DNA of 64,000 nt from Phaeovulum molybdatiresistens (GCF_023544865.1 NZ_JAMJFX010000017.1:21645-85644), one strand, 5' to 3'. Shown: positions 44,492-53,762, numbered from the stretch's first letter. Notes: generated by a model from the sequence alone, not told the origin. Numbers and translations are program-made.

Positions 44492-45781
44492 TCAGACCAG
44501 GGTGCCGTCGATCAGCCGGGTCTTGCCGCCCAGATAGGGGTGCAGCACGGCGGGCAGGGTGACCGATCCGTCGGCCTCTTGCCCGTTTTCCAGAACCGCG
44601 ATCAGGCAGCGCCCCACCGCAAGGCCCGAGCCGTTCAGCGTGGCCAGGAATTCCGGCTTGCCGCCGCCCGCGGGCTTGTAGCGCGCGTTCATCCGGCGTG
44701 CCTGGAAGGTGCCGCAGGTGGAAACCGAGCTGATTTCGCGGTAGGTGTTCTGGCCGGGCAGCCAGACTTCCAGATCATAGGTCTTTTGCGCGCCAAAGCC
44801 CATGTCGCCGGTGCACAGCACGATGCGGCGGAAGGGCAGGCCCAGCCGGTCCAGCACGGTTTCGGCGCAGGCGGTCATGCGTTCGTGTTCCGCGATGGCG
44901 TCCTCGGGGCGGCAGAGCGTCACCATCTCGACCTTTTCGAATTGGTGCTGGCGCAGCATCCCGGCGGTGTCCTTGCCTGCAGATCCGGCCTCGGACCGGA
45001 AGCAGTTGGTGTGGGCGGTCATGCGGATTGGCAGGGCGGCGTCGTCCAGCGTCTCATTCAGGGCGAAGTTGGTCAGCGTCACCTCGGCCGTGGGGATCAG
45101 CCACCAGCCATTGGTGGTCTGATAGCTGTCCTCGGCGAATTTCGGCAGCTGGCCGGTGCCCAGCATCGCCTCATCACGCACCAGGACGGGGGTGATCGCC
45201 TCGGTCAGGCCGTGTTCCTCGGTGTGCAGGTCCAGCATGAATTGCGCCAGCGCCCGGTGGACCCGCGCCACACCGCCGCGCAGCACGACAAAGCGCGCGC
45301 CCGACAGTTTCGCGGCGGTGGCGAAATCCATCGCACGGCCGACGGCGGGCAGCTGGTAATGTTCCAGCGGCTGGAAATCGAAGCTGCGCGGGGTGCCGCG
45401 GCGGTGGATTTCGACATTGTCGGCCTCATCCGCGCCCTGGGGCACATCCTCAAGCGGCAGGTTCGGCACCTGCATCAGCAGGTCGCGCAATTCGGCGTCG
45501 CGCGCCCCCGCCTCGGCCTGCATCACGGCAACCTCGGCCTTCTTTTCGGCCACCAGCGCGCGCAGGCGTTCGAATTCGCCCTCATCGCCACGGGCCTTGG
45601 CCGCGCCCACCTCTTTCGAGGCGGCGTTCTGGGCTGCCTGTGCGGTTTCGGCCGCCAGGATCGCGGCGCGGCGCGCCTCATCCAGCGACAGGATCGCGGG
45701 CGACATCGCCGGCAGGCCCCGGCGGCCAAGGGCGGCGTCAAAGCTGGCGGGATTTTCGCGGATCGCGCGGATGTCGTGCAT
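44492..45781 (-). CDS. serS: Seryl-tRNA synthetase
   Basis: This class II aminoacyl-tRNA synthetase of 429 residues begins [22 protein letters not shown]. The N-terminal coiled-coil arm (about residues 35-105) contacts tRNA-Ser. Motif 2 is near [25 protein letters not shown] and motif 3 near [17 protein letters not shown]. Ribosome site AGAGGTGAT precedes the ATG at 45781. It is divergent from the second RND pump operon. Confidence 0.97.
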   Translation of the reverse strand: MHDIRAIRENPASFDAALGRRGLPAMSPAILSLDEARRAAILAAETAQAAQNAASKEVGAAKARGDEGEFERLRALVAEKKAEVAVMQAEAGARDAELRDLLMQVPNLPLEDVPQGADEADNVEIHRRGTPRSFDFQPLEHYQLPAVGRAMDFATAAKLSGARFVVLRGGVARVHRALAQFMLDLHTEEHGLTEAITPVLVRDEAMLGTGQLPKFAEDSYQTTNGWWLIPTAEVTLTNFALNETLDDAALPIRMTAHTNCFRSEAGSAGKDTAGMLRQHQFEKVEMVTLCRPEDAIAEHERMTACAETVLDRLGLPFRRIVLCTGDMGFGAQKTYDLEVWLPGQNTYREISSVSTCGTFQARRMNARYKPAGGGKPEFLATLNGSGLAVGRCLIAVLENGQEADGSVTLPAVLHPYLGGKTRLIDGTLV

Positions 45782-45976
45782 GGGATCACCTCTGGTTACT
45801 GGGTCATCGTGTAGCCCAAGGAACTGTCGCGCGAAAGACCCACGAAGGGCCGGGCTTGATGCGGATCATTGCAACTTGGCTTGCGAAGGGGTTGAATTTC
45901 GGTGTATCCGATACACATTCAAAAACCGGAATATCAAAGGCCCGCGATCGGGTCCGACCGGACGGAGGGGTGAGTG
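45782..45976. promoter_or_regulatory. Promoter region of serS and the second RND pump
   Basis: This 195 bp gap separates two divergent genes. It contains the palindrome GTGTATC-C-GATACAC at 45902-45916, then an AT-rich stretch TTCAAAAACCGGAATATC to 45936, ending at the GGAGGGG ribosome site of the adaptor gene. It is a good location for a pump repressor. Confidence 0.6.
45902..45916. promoter_or_regulatory. Palindromic operator candidate, GTGTATC-C-GATACAC
   Basis: A 15-bp palindrome with a single central base, perfect over both 7-base arms. Dimeric TetR/AcrR-type repressors of RND pumps often bind sites of this form overlapping the pump promoter. No regulator gene is encoded next to the pump in this window. 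Confidence 0.6.
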
Positions 45977-46969
45977 ATGAAATCCGTGTTTCTGCCGCTG
46001 GCGCTGTGCGCCCTGACCTTGCCCCTTGTGGCGCCGCATGCCGCGCGGGCCGAAGGGCCCGTGACCGTGGCCCCGGTCGAGGTGACCGACTGGAAGGCCG
46101 TCTATGGCCGGGTCGAGGCGCGCGACATGATCCCCGCGCGCGCGCGGCTGGGGGGCACGCTGGTCGAACTGGCCGTGTCCGAGGGCGATGCGGTGCAGGC
46201 GGGCCAGCCGCTGGGCCGGATCGTCGATGAAAAGCTGGTGTTCCAGCTGGGCGCGATCGACGCGCAGCTGCAGGCGCTGGGGGCGCAGCTGACCAATGCC
46301 GAGGCCGAGCTGACGCGGGGCGAGGAATTGTTGGCGCGCGGTGTGGCCACGGCGCAGCGGCTGGATGCGCTGCGCACCCAGGTCGATGTCGTGAAAGGCC
46401 AGATTGAGGCGCAGCGCGCGCAGCGGCAGGTGGTGGAACAGCAGACGACCGAGGGCACCGTGCTGGCGCCGATCTCGGGGCGGGTGCTGAACGTGCCGGT
46501 TGCGGTGGGCGCGGTGGTGATGCTGGGCGAGGTGGTGGCCACCATCGGCGGCGGCGGGTTCTTCCTGCGCGTGGCCGTGCCCGAACGTCATGCCGACGTG
46601 ATGCGCCAGGGCGATGCGATCAGCATCGAGACCGCGACGGGCGCGGCGCAAGGCACGCTGGCCAAGGTCTATCCGCAGATCGAGAATGGCCGCGTGGTGG
46701 CCGATGTCGAGGTGCCCGAACTGGATGCGGCCTTTGTCGATGCGCGCGTGCTGGTGCGCCTGCCGATGGGCAAGCGCCAGGCGATCCTGCTGCCCGCCAG
46801 CCTGATCGAGACCCGCTCTGGCCTGGATTTCGTTCTGGTGGAGCGTGACGGCGCGCGCATGGAACGCGCGGTGGTGCCGGGCGCGCGCAGCGTGGAAAAC
46901 GGGGTGGACATGGTCGAGATCCTCAGCGGTCTGACCGGTGGTGAAACGGTGGTGGCACATGAGCAGTGA
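45977..46969 (+). CDS. RND efflux periplasmic adaptor (second pump)
   Basis: This 330-residue HlyD/AcrA-family adaptor has a cleavable signal MKSVFLPLALCALTLPL with cut near AHAARA-EG. The start ATG 45977 is preferred over GTG 45974 because GGAGGGG is at optimal spacing. The lipoyl/coiled-coil region contains GRIVDEKLVFQLGAIDAQLQAL and TLLPPISGRVLNVPV-like sequence (VLAPISGRVLNVPV). The C-terminal portion has ETRSGLDFVLVERDGARMERA. It overlaps the permease by about 11 bp. Confidence 0.9.
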   Translation: MKSVFLPLALCALTLPLVAPHAARAEGPVTVAPVEVTDWKAVYGRVEARDMIPARARLGGTLVELAVSEGDAVQAGQPLGRIVDEKLVFQLGAIDAQLQALGAQLTNAEAELTRGEELLARGVATAQRLDALRTQVDVVKGQIEAQRAQRQVVEQQTTEGTVLAPISGRVLNVPVAVGAVVMLGEVVATIGGGGFFLRVAVPERHADVMRQGDAISIETATGAAQGTLAKVYPQIENGRVVADVEVPELDAAFVDARVLVRLPMGKRQAILLPASLIETRSGLDFVLVERDGARMERAVVPGARSVENGVDMVEILSGLTGGETVVAHEQ

Positions 46970-49900
46970 TCGCCAGGTGGCTGAAACGCCAGAGGAAAAA
47001 CTGGGCCTCGCAGGGCGGCTGACCAAGGGCTTCATCGCCTCGGCGCTGACGCCGCTGATGATCCTGGCGGCCTTGGCAGTGGGTCTTGTCGCGCTGGTGT
47101 CACTCCCGCGCGAGGAAGAGCCGCAGATTTCCGTGCCGATGGTGGACATCCACATCCACGCGCCGGGGCTGAAGGCCGAGGATGCAGTGAAGCTGGTGAC
47201 CGAGCCGATGGAAACCATCGTCAAGGGCATCAATGAGGTCGAGCACGTCTATTCCCAGACCTTCGACGATTACGCGCTGGTGATGGCGCGCTTCCTGGTC
47301 GGCACCTCGGCCGATGCGGCGATCTTGCGGGTGCATGAAAAAGTCCGCGCCAATGTCGACCGGATGCCCGTGGGCATTGCCGAGCCGATGATCGTGGCGC
47401 GCGGCATCGACGATGTGGCGATCGTGTCGCTGACCCTGTCTGGTGAGGGCGTGGCCGCGAATGAATTGACCCGCATCGCCCGCGAATTGCAGGCCGAGGT
47501 CACCAAGATCGAGAACGTCGGCCTGACCTATATCGTGGGTGAGGCGCGCGAGGCGATCCGCATCGCCCCCGACCCGGAACGGCTGGCGCTGTATGGCATC
47601 ACGCTGCAGCAGCTGTCCTACAAGGTGGGGCAGGCCAACCGCGCCTTTGCCACCGGCACCTTGCGCGACGGGGGCCAGCAGATCGGCCTGGTCGCGGGCC
47701 AGACCCTGACTGCGCCGTCGGAAATCGCGGGTCTTCTGCTGACCGCGCGCGACGGGCGGCCCGTCTATGTGGCCGATGTGGCCGATGTCAGCTATGTGGC
47801 CGACACCTCGGAACATATCGTCGCCAATGTGACGCGCGACGGGGACGGGCTGATCCGCACGCCTGCGGTGACGCTGGCCATCGCCAAGCGTGCGGGCGCC
47901 AATGCGGTGGTCGTCGCCGAAGAGGTGCTGCACAAGGTTCAGGAACTGAAGGGCCATCTGATCCCCGCGGGCGTCGAGGTGCAGATCACCCGCGACTATG
48001 GCGAGACGGCCAATGAAAAGGCCAATGAACTGCTGTTCCACCTTGGCCTTGCCACGGTGTCGATCATCGCGCTGGTGTTCTTTGCCATCGGCTGGCGCGA
48101 ATCTATCGTGGTGGCGATCGTCATTCCTGTGACGATCCTGCTGACGCTGTTTGCCGCCTGGATCATGGGCTATACGCTGAACCGCATCAGCCTGTTCGCG
48201 CTGATCTTTTCCATCGGCATCCTTGTCGATGACGCCATCGTGGTGATTGAAAACATCGCCCGCCACTGGGGCCTGAAAGGGCCAGGCAGCCGGATGGACA
48301 AGGCGATCACTGCCGTGGCCGAGGTCGGCAACCCCACCATCGTGGCCACCCTGACCGTTGTGGCGGCGCTGTTGCCGATGCTGTTCGTGTCTGGCCTGAT
48401 GGGGCCCTATATGTCGCCCATTCCGGCCAATGCCTCGGCCGCGATGATCTTTTCCTTCTTCGTCGCGGTGATCATCACGCCCTGGCTGATGGTCAAGATC
48501 GCGGGCAAGGCGCCGCTGCATCATGATGAGGGCGAACATGGCGGGCGGCTGGGCGCGATCTATCGCGTGGTGGCACGCCGGGTGCTGGCGACCAAACGGT
48601 CGGCCTGGACCTTCCTGATCGCGACGATCGTTCTGTCCTTCGGCTCGTTGGGGCTGCTGTATACCAAGGACGTGACGGTGAAGCTGCTGCCCTTCGACAA
48701 CAAGTCGGAACTGTCGGTGGTGATCGACATGCCCGAAGGGTCCAGCGTCGAGGATACCGATGCGGTGGCGCAGGCGATTGCCGCCACCGTCACCGAAATG
48801 CCCGAGGTGGTCAGCGTCCAGACCCATGCCGGGGCCGCCGCGCCCTTCAACTTCAACGGCCTGGTGCGGCATTACTATCTGCGCAACCAGCCGCATCAGG
48901 GCGATGTGCAGATCAACCTTGTGCCGAAATCGGACCGCGACCGCACCAGCCACGATGTGGCGCTTGAGGTGCGGGCCCGGGCCTTGGCGCTGGACCTGCC
49001 CGAAGGTGTCAGCCTGAAAACCGTGGAATCCCCGCCCGGGCCGCCGGTGATCTCGACCCTGCTGGCCGAGGTTTACGGGCCGGATGGCGACACCCGGCGC
49101 GCGGCTGCGGCGAAAATCCGGCAAGCGTTTGAACAGGTGCCCTTCATCGTTGACGTGGACGACAGCTTTGGCACCCAGGCGCGGCGCCTGCGCGCGACGG
49201 TGAATTCCGACGATCTGGAATTCTTCGAGGTGCAGGAAGGCGATGTCTTTGACACGCTGGGCCTGCTGAACGGGTCCACCACGGTTGGCTATTCGCACCG
49301 GGGCGAGGGGCGCGCGCCGCTGCCCATCGTGGTGGAACGGGCCAAGGGCGCGCGGGTGATGGATGAAACCACGCTGTCCACCCCGATCCCGGCCAACCTG
49401 CTGCCCGGCGCGCGCGGGGTGGTGGAACTGGGCGATGTCGTCACCGTGACCGAGGAACGCGCCAGCTTTCCGATCTTCCGCCACAACGGGCGCGAGGCGG
49501 AAATGGTGCAGGGCGAACTGGCCGGCGATTTTGAAGCGCCGCTCTATGGCATGATCGCGGTGTCGGATGCGCTGAACGCGATGGACTGGGCCCCCGGCGA
49601 AAAGCCGGTGGTGCGCCTGAACGGCCAGCCCGAGGATGAATCGGTCGTGACCCTTCTGTGGGACGGTGAATGGGAAGTGACCTGGGTCACCTTCCGCGAC
49701 ATGGGCGCCGCTTTCGCGGTGGCGCTTTTGGGGATCTACATCCTGGTCGTGGCGCAGTTTGGCAGTTTCAAGCTGCCGCTGGTGATCCTGACGCCGATCC
49801 CGCTGACCTTCCTGGGGATCATGGGCGGGCATTGGCTGTTTGACGCGCCGTTTTCCGCGCCCTCGATGATCGGCTTCATTGCGCTGGCGGGGATCATCGT

Positions 49901-50162
49901 GCGCAACTCGATCCTGCTGGTGGACTTCATCCGCCACGCCGACCGCACCGGTAAGACGATGACCGACATCCTGATCGAGGCCGGCGCGATCCGCTTCAAG
50001 CCGATCCTGCTGACGGCGGTGGCGGCGATGATCGGGGCGGCGGTGATCCTGGCGGACCCGATCTTCCAGGGGCTGGCGATCGCGTTGCTGTTCGGGTTGC
50101 TGAGTTCGACCCTGCTGACGGTGCTGGTGATCCCGGCGATCTATCGGGTGTTCCGCACCTGA
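46959..50162 (+). CDS. RND efflux permease (second pump)
   Basis: This protein has 1067 residues, near the family norm. The first helix is GFIASALTPLMILAALAVGLVALVSL (about residues 24-48). Helix 4 holds GILVDDAIVVIEN, the acidic pair of the proton relay in RND pumps. The porter domain contains sequences typical of the family such as SVQTHAGAAAPFNF. It forms an operon with the adaptor. This short-loop permease lacks the central insertion seen in the other RND protein of the window. A perfect terminator hairpin follows. No outer-membrane factor gene is adjacent. Confidence 0.93.
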   Translation: MSSDRQVAETPEEKLGLAGRLTKGFIASALTPLMILAALAVGLVALVSLPREEEPQISVPMVDIHIHAPGLKAEDAVKLVTEPMETIVKGINEVEHVYSQTFDDYALVMARFLVGTSADAAILRVHEKVRANVDRMPVGIAEPMIVARGIDDVAIVSLTLSGEGVAANELTRIARELQAEVTKIENVGLTYIVGEAREAIRIAPDPERLALYGITLQQLSYKVGQANRAFATGTLRDGGQQIGLVAGQTLTAPSEIAGLLLTARDGRPVYVADVADVSYVADTSEHIVANVTRDGDGLIRTPAVTLAIAKRAGANAVVVAEEVLHKVQELKGHLIPAGVEVQITRDYGETANEKANELLFHLGLATVSIIALVFFAIGWRESIVVAIVIPVTILLTLFAAWIMGYTLNRISLFALIFSIGILVDDAIVVIENIARHWGLKGPGSRMDKAITAVAEVGNPTIVATLTVVAALLPMLFVSGLMGPYMSPIPANASAAMIFSFFVAVIITPWLMVKIAGKAPLHHDEGEHGGRLGAIYRVVARRVLATKRSAWTFLIATIVLSFGSLGLLYTKDVTVKLLPFDNKSELSVVIDMPEGSSVEDTDAVAQAIAATVTEMPEVVSVQTHAGAAAPFNFNGLVRHYYLRNQPHQGDVQINLVPKSDRDRTSHDVALEVRARALALDLPEGVSLKTVESPPGPPVISTLLAEVYGPDGDTRRAAAAKIRQAFEQVPFIVDVDDSFGTQARRLRATVNSDDLEFFEVQEGDVFDTLGLLNGSTTVGYSHRGEGRAPLPIVVERAKGARVMDETTLSTPIPANLLPGARGVVELGDVVTVTEERASFPIFRHNGREAEMVQGELAGDFEAPLYGMIAVSDALNAMDWAPGEKPVVRLNGQPEDESVVTLLWDGEWEVTWVTFRDMGAAFAVALLGIYILVVAQFGSFKLPLVILTPIPLTFLGIMGGHWLFDAPFSAPSMIGFIALAGIIVRNSILLVDFIRHADRTGKTMTDILIEAGAIRFKPILLTAVAAMIGAAVILADPIFQGLAIALLFGLLSSTLLTVLVIPAIYRVFRT

Positions 50163-50188
50163 TCCGGGAAGGCCCGGCATGAACATAA

Positions 50189-50220
50189 AAAGCGGCGGAA
50201 CCCTTGGGTTCCGCCGCTTT
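50189..50220. terminator. Bidirectional intrinsic terminator
   Basis: AAAGCGGCGGAACCC (50189-50203), two-base TT centre, GGGTTCCGCCGCTTT (50206-50220): a perfect 15-bp stem with A-rich 5' and T-rich 3' flanks. It serves the rightward RND operon and the leftward soxT gene that ends at 50259. Confidence 0.92.
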
Positions 50221-50258
50221 GCTTTGGCTCAGACGGGCAGGGCGCGCGGGCCCGCGGC

Positions 50259-51305
50259 CTATTCCGGTTGGAAGCCGCCGATCAGCTGGCGCAGCCCGAT
50301 CAGCCCGCCCACAATGATCGCGCCCAGCGTCACGGGGGCGGAAAAGGCCAGCACCGACATCGCCGAAACGCCCTGACCCACCGAACAGCCAAGCGCGATG
50401 GTGCCGCCAATGCCCATAAGTGCGGCCCCCGACACCTGACGGCCCAGCTCGCGCGGGTCTTCGCAGGCCTCCCAGCGGAACATCCCGCGCATCAGCGACC
50501 CCGAAAAGGCCCCGGCCAGAACGCCCGCGACCATGCCCACCGAAAAGGTGATGCCGCCGGCGGTCGAGGTCATGAAATACAGGATCGTGCGGCCCAGCGG
50601 CGCGGTGAAGGACGGCGCCTCAACCCCCACGGCGCCCAGCGATTCGCGCCAGACAAAGCTGGTGCCCACCAGGCACCAGACCACCGCCAGCCCCGCCGCC
50701 ACGCCCCAGGCAATGCGGCGCGTGTCGCGGCGCAGGGGGGCATGGGCCAGCGCCCAGATCAGAAAGCCCGCCGCCACCGGCAGCGCGAAGGTGATCGGCG
50801 CAAGGCCCGTCTGGGCGGCCAGCCAATGCGCGATGCCCTGCGGTTCGGGGACTTCGATCTGTTCGAACAGGAAGCTGCGCAGCGGCCCCAGCGGCCCCGA
50901 CAGGGTGACAAAGGCGAAGATGCCCATCACCACCACGATCACCAGGCTGCGCAGATCGCCCCCGCCAAAGCGCACCAGCGCGCCAAAGCCGCAATTGCCC
51001 GCCATCGCCATGCCATAGCCGAACATCAGCCCCCCCACGATTGAGGCCAGCGGGTTCCATTCCAGCGTCAGGTAGAAGGTTGCGGTCAGGTCGGCCAGGC
51101 CTGCCGCCTCGGCCAGGAAGGCACCGCCGATCGCCACCGCCAGCACCACCCCCCACAGCCGCAAGCGGCGCTGATCCGCGCCATAGGCCGCGCGTTCCAG
51201 CGCGCCCAGCGTGCAGAAATCACCCAGCCGCGCCGCCAGGCCCAGCACCAGCCCGCCGATCAGCCCCACAAGCGCCGACAGCGCATCCATCGGGATGTCG
51301 TTCAT
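50259..51305 (-). CDS. soxT: YeeE/YedE-family sulfur transporter, SoxT-like
   Basis: This polytopic membrane protein has 348 residues and about nine hydrophobic segments. Start MNDIPMDALSALVGLIGGLVLGLAARLGDFC at 51305 (AGGGAGAG upstream). Conserved cysteine motifs GDFCTLGALERA, GNCGFGALVRFGGGD and ALGCSVGQGVSA are those of the YeeE/YedE family, in which TsuA imports thiosulfate. In related organisms soxT in a soxSRT cluster is proposed to take up thiosulfate for SoxR signalling or metabolism. It is the last gene of the leftward soxS-R-T transcript. Confidence 0.87.
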   Translation of the reverse strand: MNDIPMDALSALVGLIGGLVLGLAARLGDFCTLGALERAAYGADQRRLRLWGVVLAVAIGGAFLAEAAGLADLTATFYLTLEWNPLASIVGGLMFGYGMAMAGNCGFGALVRFGGGDLRSLVIVVVMGIFAFVTLSGPLGPLRSFLFEQIEVPEPQGIAHWLAAQTGLAPITFALPVAAGFLIWALAHAPLRRDTRRIAWGVAAGLAVVWCLVGTSFVWRESLGAVGVEAPSFTAPLGRTILYFMTSTAGGITFSVGMVAGVLAGAFSGSLMRGMFRWEACEDPRELGRQVSGAALMGIGGTIALGCSVGQGVSAMSVLAFSAPVTLGAIIVGGLIGLRQLIGGFQPE

Positions 51306-51357
51306 CCGTCCACTCTCCCTTCGGGCGGCGCCGCCGTGGCGGCATCCGCACCTTGCG

Positions 51358-51732
51358 TCAGTCCGCGCCGCAGAACATGTCATAGACCAGTGCGACGATG
51401 CGCGCGGCCTTCGGATCGCTGAGCGAATAATAGATCGCCTTGCCCTCGCGCCGACAGCTGACCAGCCCTTCCAGCCGCAACCGGGCCAGTTGCTGGCTGA
51501 CCGCGGCCTGCCGCGAATCCAACAAGGTCTCAAGCTCGGTCACCGATTTCTCGCCCGAGGTCAGGTGGCACATGATCATCAGCCGCCCTTCATGGGCCAG
51601 TGCCTTCAGCAGGTTGGCTGCATCCTGGGCGCGGCCGATCAGCTCTTCGGCATCAAGCCGCATGCAGCGATCCGCCATCGGCGGGGCCGGTCCGACCGGT
51701 CTGTTCTGTCCGTCTGGTGCCATGTCCTGCAC
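51358..51732 (-). CDS. soxR: ArsR-family sulfur-responsive repressor SoxR
   Basis: This winged-helix repressor of 124 residues starts from GTG 51732 (AAGGAC ribosome site); in-frame ATG 51723 is possible. The helix-turn-helix reads KSVTELETLLDSRQAAVSQQLARL. Cysteines C55 (RLMIMCHL) and C121 (YDMFCGAD) correspond to the pair that forms a disulfide or tetrasulfide bridge in the SqrR/BigR/SoxR subgroup; C23 and C93 are extra. In Pseudaminobacter, SoxR represses the soxS-V and soxW-X promoters and is relieved by thiosulfate or its products. It lies between soxS and soxT. Confidence 0.92.
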   Translation of the reverse strand: MQDMAPDGQNRPVGPAPPMADRCMRLDAEELIGRAQDAANLLKALAHEGRLMIMCHLTSGEKSVTELETLLDSRQAAVSQQLARLRLEGLVSCRREGKAIYYSLSDPKAARIVALVYDMFCGAD

Positions 51733-51835
51733 CGCCCGTCCTTCCCTGTGTTCATGCGCTGGTGGCGCAGTGTGCAGCCCTTAGCATGGGCCTTTGGAAG
51801 AATCGAGTGTCACGCGCGTGTGATTGCGCGGGACA

Positions 51836-52216
51836 TCATTGTATCGCGGGCAGCGCCGCGCCGTTGTCGCGCAACGCCATGCCCAGAAGCCCCCAAAAGA
51901 AATCCTCACCCGGATAGCCCTCGATCCGGGCGACCTCGACATTGTCCTTCAGCAGCAGGAACGTGGGGGTAAAGACCGGGCGCGCGCCGATTACCACGCC
52001 TTCGGGCCAGTCGCCGCGCAGCTGCACCATTTCCAGCGGTGCGAGCGCACCTTCGGGGGTCTTGGGATAGATCGGGCCGATGTCGTTTTTCCACATCCGG
52101 CAATGCACGCAGCCGGCCTGTTCCACCATCAGCAGCCGAAAGCCTTCGGCCAGCGCGGGCAGGGGGGTGGCGGCCAGCGCACACATCAGAATTGTTCGAA
52201 TTGCAATGCGCATCAT
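51836..52216 (-). CDS. soxS: SoxS, periplasmic thioredoxin-like protein
   Basis: This 126-residue secreted thioredoxin-like protein has a signal MRIAIRTILMCALAATPLPALA followed by EGFRL. The redox motif is QAGCVHCRMW (C36, C39). In Paracoccus, SoxS reactivates inactivated SoxY-linked sulfur oxidation by reducing a disulfide or persulfide. It is the first gene of the leftward soxSRT transcript and shares a regulatory gap with soxV. The later Pro-loop is in ARPVFTPTFLLL, a cis-Pro typical of the thioredoxin fold. Confidence 0.9.
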   Translation of the reverse strand: MMRIAIRTILMCALAATPLPALAEGFRLLMVEQAGCVHCRMWKNDIGPIYPKTPEGALAPLEMVQLRGDWPEGVVIGARPVFTPTFLLLKDNVEVARIEGYPGEDFFWGLLGMALRDNGAALPAIQ

Positions 52217-52296
52217 TGACGCACCCCCTTTAACATATAAAGATTGTAATGTGTTTGAGGGTCTCGATCAAGGAATCGATCCCGGGTGGAGGAAAC
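52217..52296. promoter_or_regulatory. soxS-soxV divergent promoter/operator
   Basis: The 80 bp between divergent soxS and soxV contains an AT-rich core at 52230-52257. ACATAT (52233-52238) and ATGTGT (52249-52254) form an imperfect inverted repeat with a 10-base spacer. In Pseudaminobacter SoxR binds exactly this gap, called sv. Confidence 0.6.
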
Positions 52297-53037
52297 ATGC
52301 TGATCGATCCGACCTATGGTGGCGCGCTTCTGGCGGGCATCCTTTCGTTCCTGACCCCCTGTATCCTGCCGATGGTGCCGTTCTATCTGTCCTACATGGG
52401 CGGGATTTCCATGACCGAATTGCGCGGCAACGGCCAGATCGCGCCGGGCGCGCAGCGCCGGCTGGTGTTTTCGGCGGTGGCCTTTGCGCTGGGCGTGACG
52501 ACGATCTTCATGCTGATGGGCATGGGCGCCACCGCATTGGGTCAGGCCTTCCGGCAGTGGATGGAACCGCTGTCCTATGTCGCGGCGGCCATCCTGTTTT
52601 TGTTCGGTCTGCATTTTCTGGGCATCCTGCGGATCCCCTTCCTGTATCGCGAAGCGCGGCTGGAAGCGAAGACCGATCCCTCAAACGTGATCGGGGCCTA
52701 TGTCATGGGGCTGGCTTTCGGCTTTGGCTGGACGCCCTGCGTGGGGCCGGCGCTGGCGGCGATCCTGATGGTCGCCTCGGGCATGGGCGAGGTGTCGCGC
52801 GGCGCGATCTTGCTGTTTTTCTACGGGGTGGGGATGACCGCGCCCTTCGTGCTGGCGGCCTTTTTCGCGCGCCCCTTCCTGGCCTTCATGAACCGCCACC
52901 GGGCGAAACTGGGGCACGTCGAAAAGGTGATGGGGGCGATGCTGATCGTCTTTGCGGTGCTGATCGCGACCGGATCGCTTAATTATATCGCAGATTTCAT
53001 GATCCGCTGGATGCCGGGCATCACCAGCCTTGGCTGA
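52297..53037 (+). CDS. soxV: SoxV, CcdA-type thiol-electron transporter
   Basis: This inner-membrane CcdA/DsbD-family protein of 246 residues moves electrons from cytoplasmic thioredoxin to periplasmic SoxW. About six transmembrane segments. The redox cysteines are in FLTPCILPMVP (C22) and FGWTPCVGPA (C148), both in the usual helix-starting positions. Start ATG 52297 follows TGGAGGAAAC. It is 26 bp before soxW and is expected to work with SoxS/SoxW to keep SoxYZ active. Confidence 0.94.
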   Translation: MLIDPTYGGALLAGILSFLTPCILPMVPFYLSYMGGISMTELRGNGQIAPGAQRRLVFSAVAFALGVTTIFMLMGMGATALGQAFRQWMEPLSYVAAAILFLFGLHFLGILRIPFLYREARLEAKTDPSNVIGAYVMGLAFGFGWTPCVGPALAAILMVASGMGEVSRGAILLFFYGVGMTAPFVLAAFFARPFLAFMNRHRAKLGHVEKVMGAMLIVFAVLIATGSLNYIADFMIRWMPGITSLG

Positions 53038-53062
53038 CAGCCGCGTTGAGGGAGGAATAACC

Positions 53063-53620
53063 ATGCGTCAGATGTTCACCGCGGCCCTGCTGGCCTTGTC
53101 GCTTGCCGTGCCTGTGGGGGCGGCGGAACTGGGCGATGACGGGCTGCACAAGACGCCCTGGATGCGCGACACCTTCAAGGACCTTCGCGAAGATCTGGCC
53201 GAGGCCAATGCCGAGGGCAAGCGCCTGTTGGTGATCTTTGAACAGCGCGGCTGCATCTATTGCACCAAGATGCACGAAGAGGTCTTTCCCGACCCCGAGA
53301 TCACCCAGCTGATCGAGGATCATTACTTTGTCGTCCAGCTGAACCTGTTCGGCGATGTCGAGGTGACCGATTTCGATGGCGACACCCGCGCCGAAAAGGA
53401 CATGGCGATGAAATGGGGTGTGATGTTCACGCCTACGATGATGTTCCTGCCCCAAGAGGTGCCCGAGGATACGATGGCCGCGCGCGCCGCCGTGGCCACC
53501 ATGCCCGGCGCCTTCGGCAAGGGCACGACGCGGGCGTTGCTGACCTGGGTGAAGGACCGCGGCTATGAAAGCGGCGAGAATTTCCAGAAATTCCTGGCAT
53601 CCCAGGTCAATTCGCAATGA
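53063..53620 (+). CDS. soxW: SoxW, periplasmic thioredoxin
   Basis: This secreted thioredoxin of 185 residues has a signal MRQMFTAALLALSLAVPVGAAE. The active site is EQRGCIYCTKM (C64, C67). The fold motif MFTPTMMFLP contains the cis-Pro. It accepts electrons from SoxV and may reduce SoxYZ or SoxS targets. Ribosome site GGGAGGAA precedes the ATG. It ends 142 bp before soxX across a probable operator region. Confidence 0.93.
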   Translation: MRQMFTAALLALSLAVPVGAAELGDDGLHKTPWMRDTFKDLREDLAEANAEGKRLLVIFEQRGCIYCTKMHEEVFPDPEITQLIEDHYFVVQLNLFGDVEVTDFDGDTRAEKDMAMKWGVMFTPTMMFLPQEVPEDTMAARAAVATMPGAFGKGTTRALLTWVKDRGYESGENFQKFLASQVNSQ

Positions 53621-53762
53621 TGCGGCACGCCGTAGTGGGGGCTGCGGCTGTGCCGCATCCGCATTGCTGCGCTGCATATATGCAGATGTTTGAATTTTTC
53701 GGTTGCGATCTTTTGCCGCACACGTCAAAATGAGAATCGAAGGAAGAAGAGGGAGGTCTTCT
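53621..53762 (+). promoter_or_regulatory. soxW-soxX regulatory gap with palindrome
   Basis: This 142 bp gap carries the perfect 14-bp palindrome CTGCATATATGCAG at 53672-53685, followed by an AT-rich TTTGAATTTTTCGG. It matches the wx promoter location where SoxR acts in a relative. A GC-rich stem GTGCCGCAT-like lies just before. soxX ribosome site GGGAGG follows at 53750-53757. Confidence 0.65.

Noticed and set aside
47100..50186. Minus-strand open frame of 1028 codons
   Set aside because: Antisense to the RND permease with a His/Arg/Gln-rich, non-protein-like composition. Rejected as a shadow.
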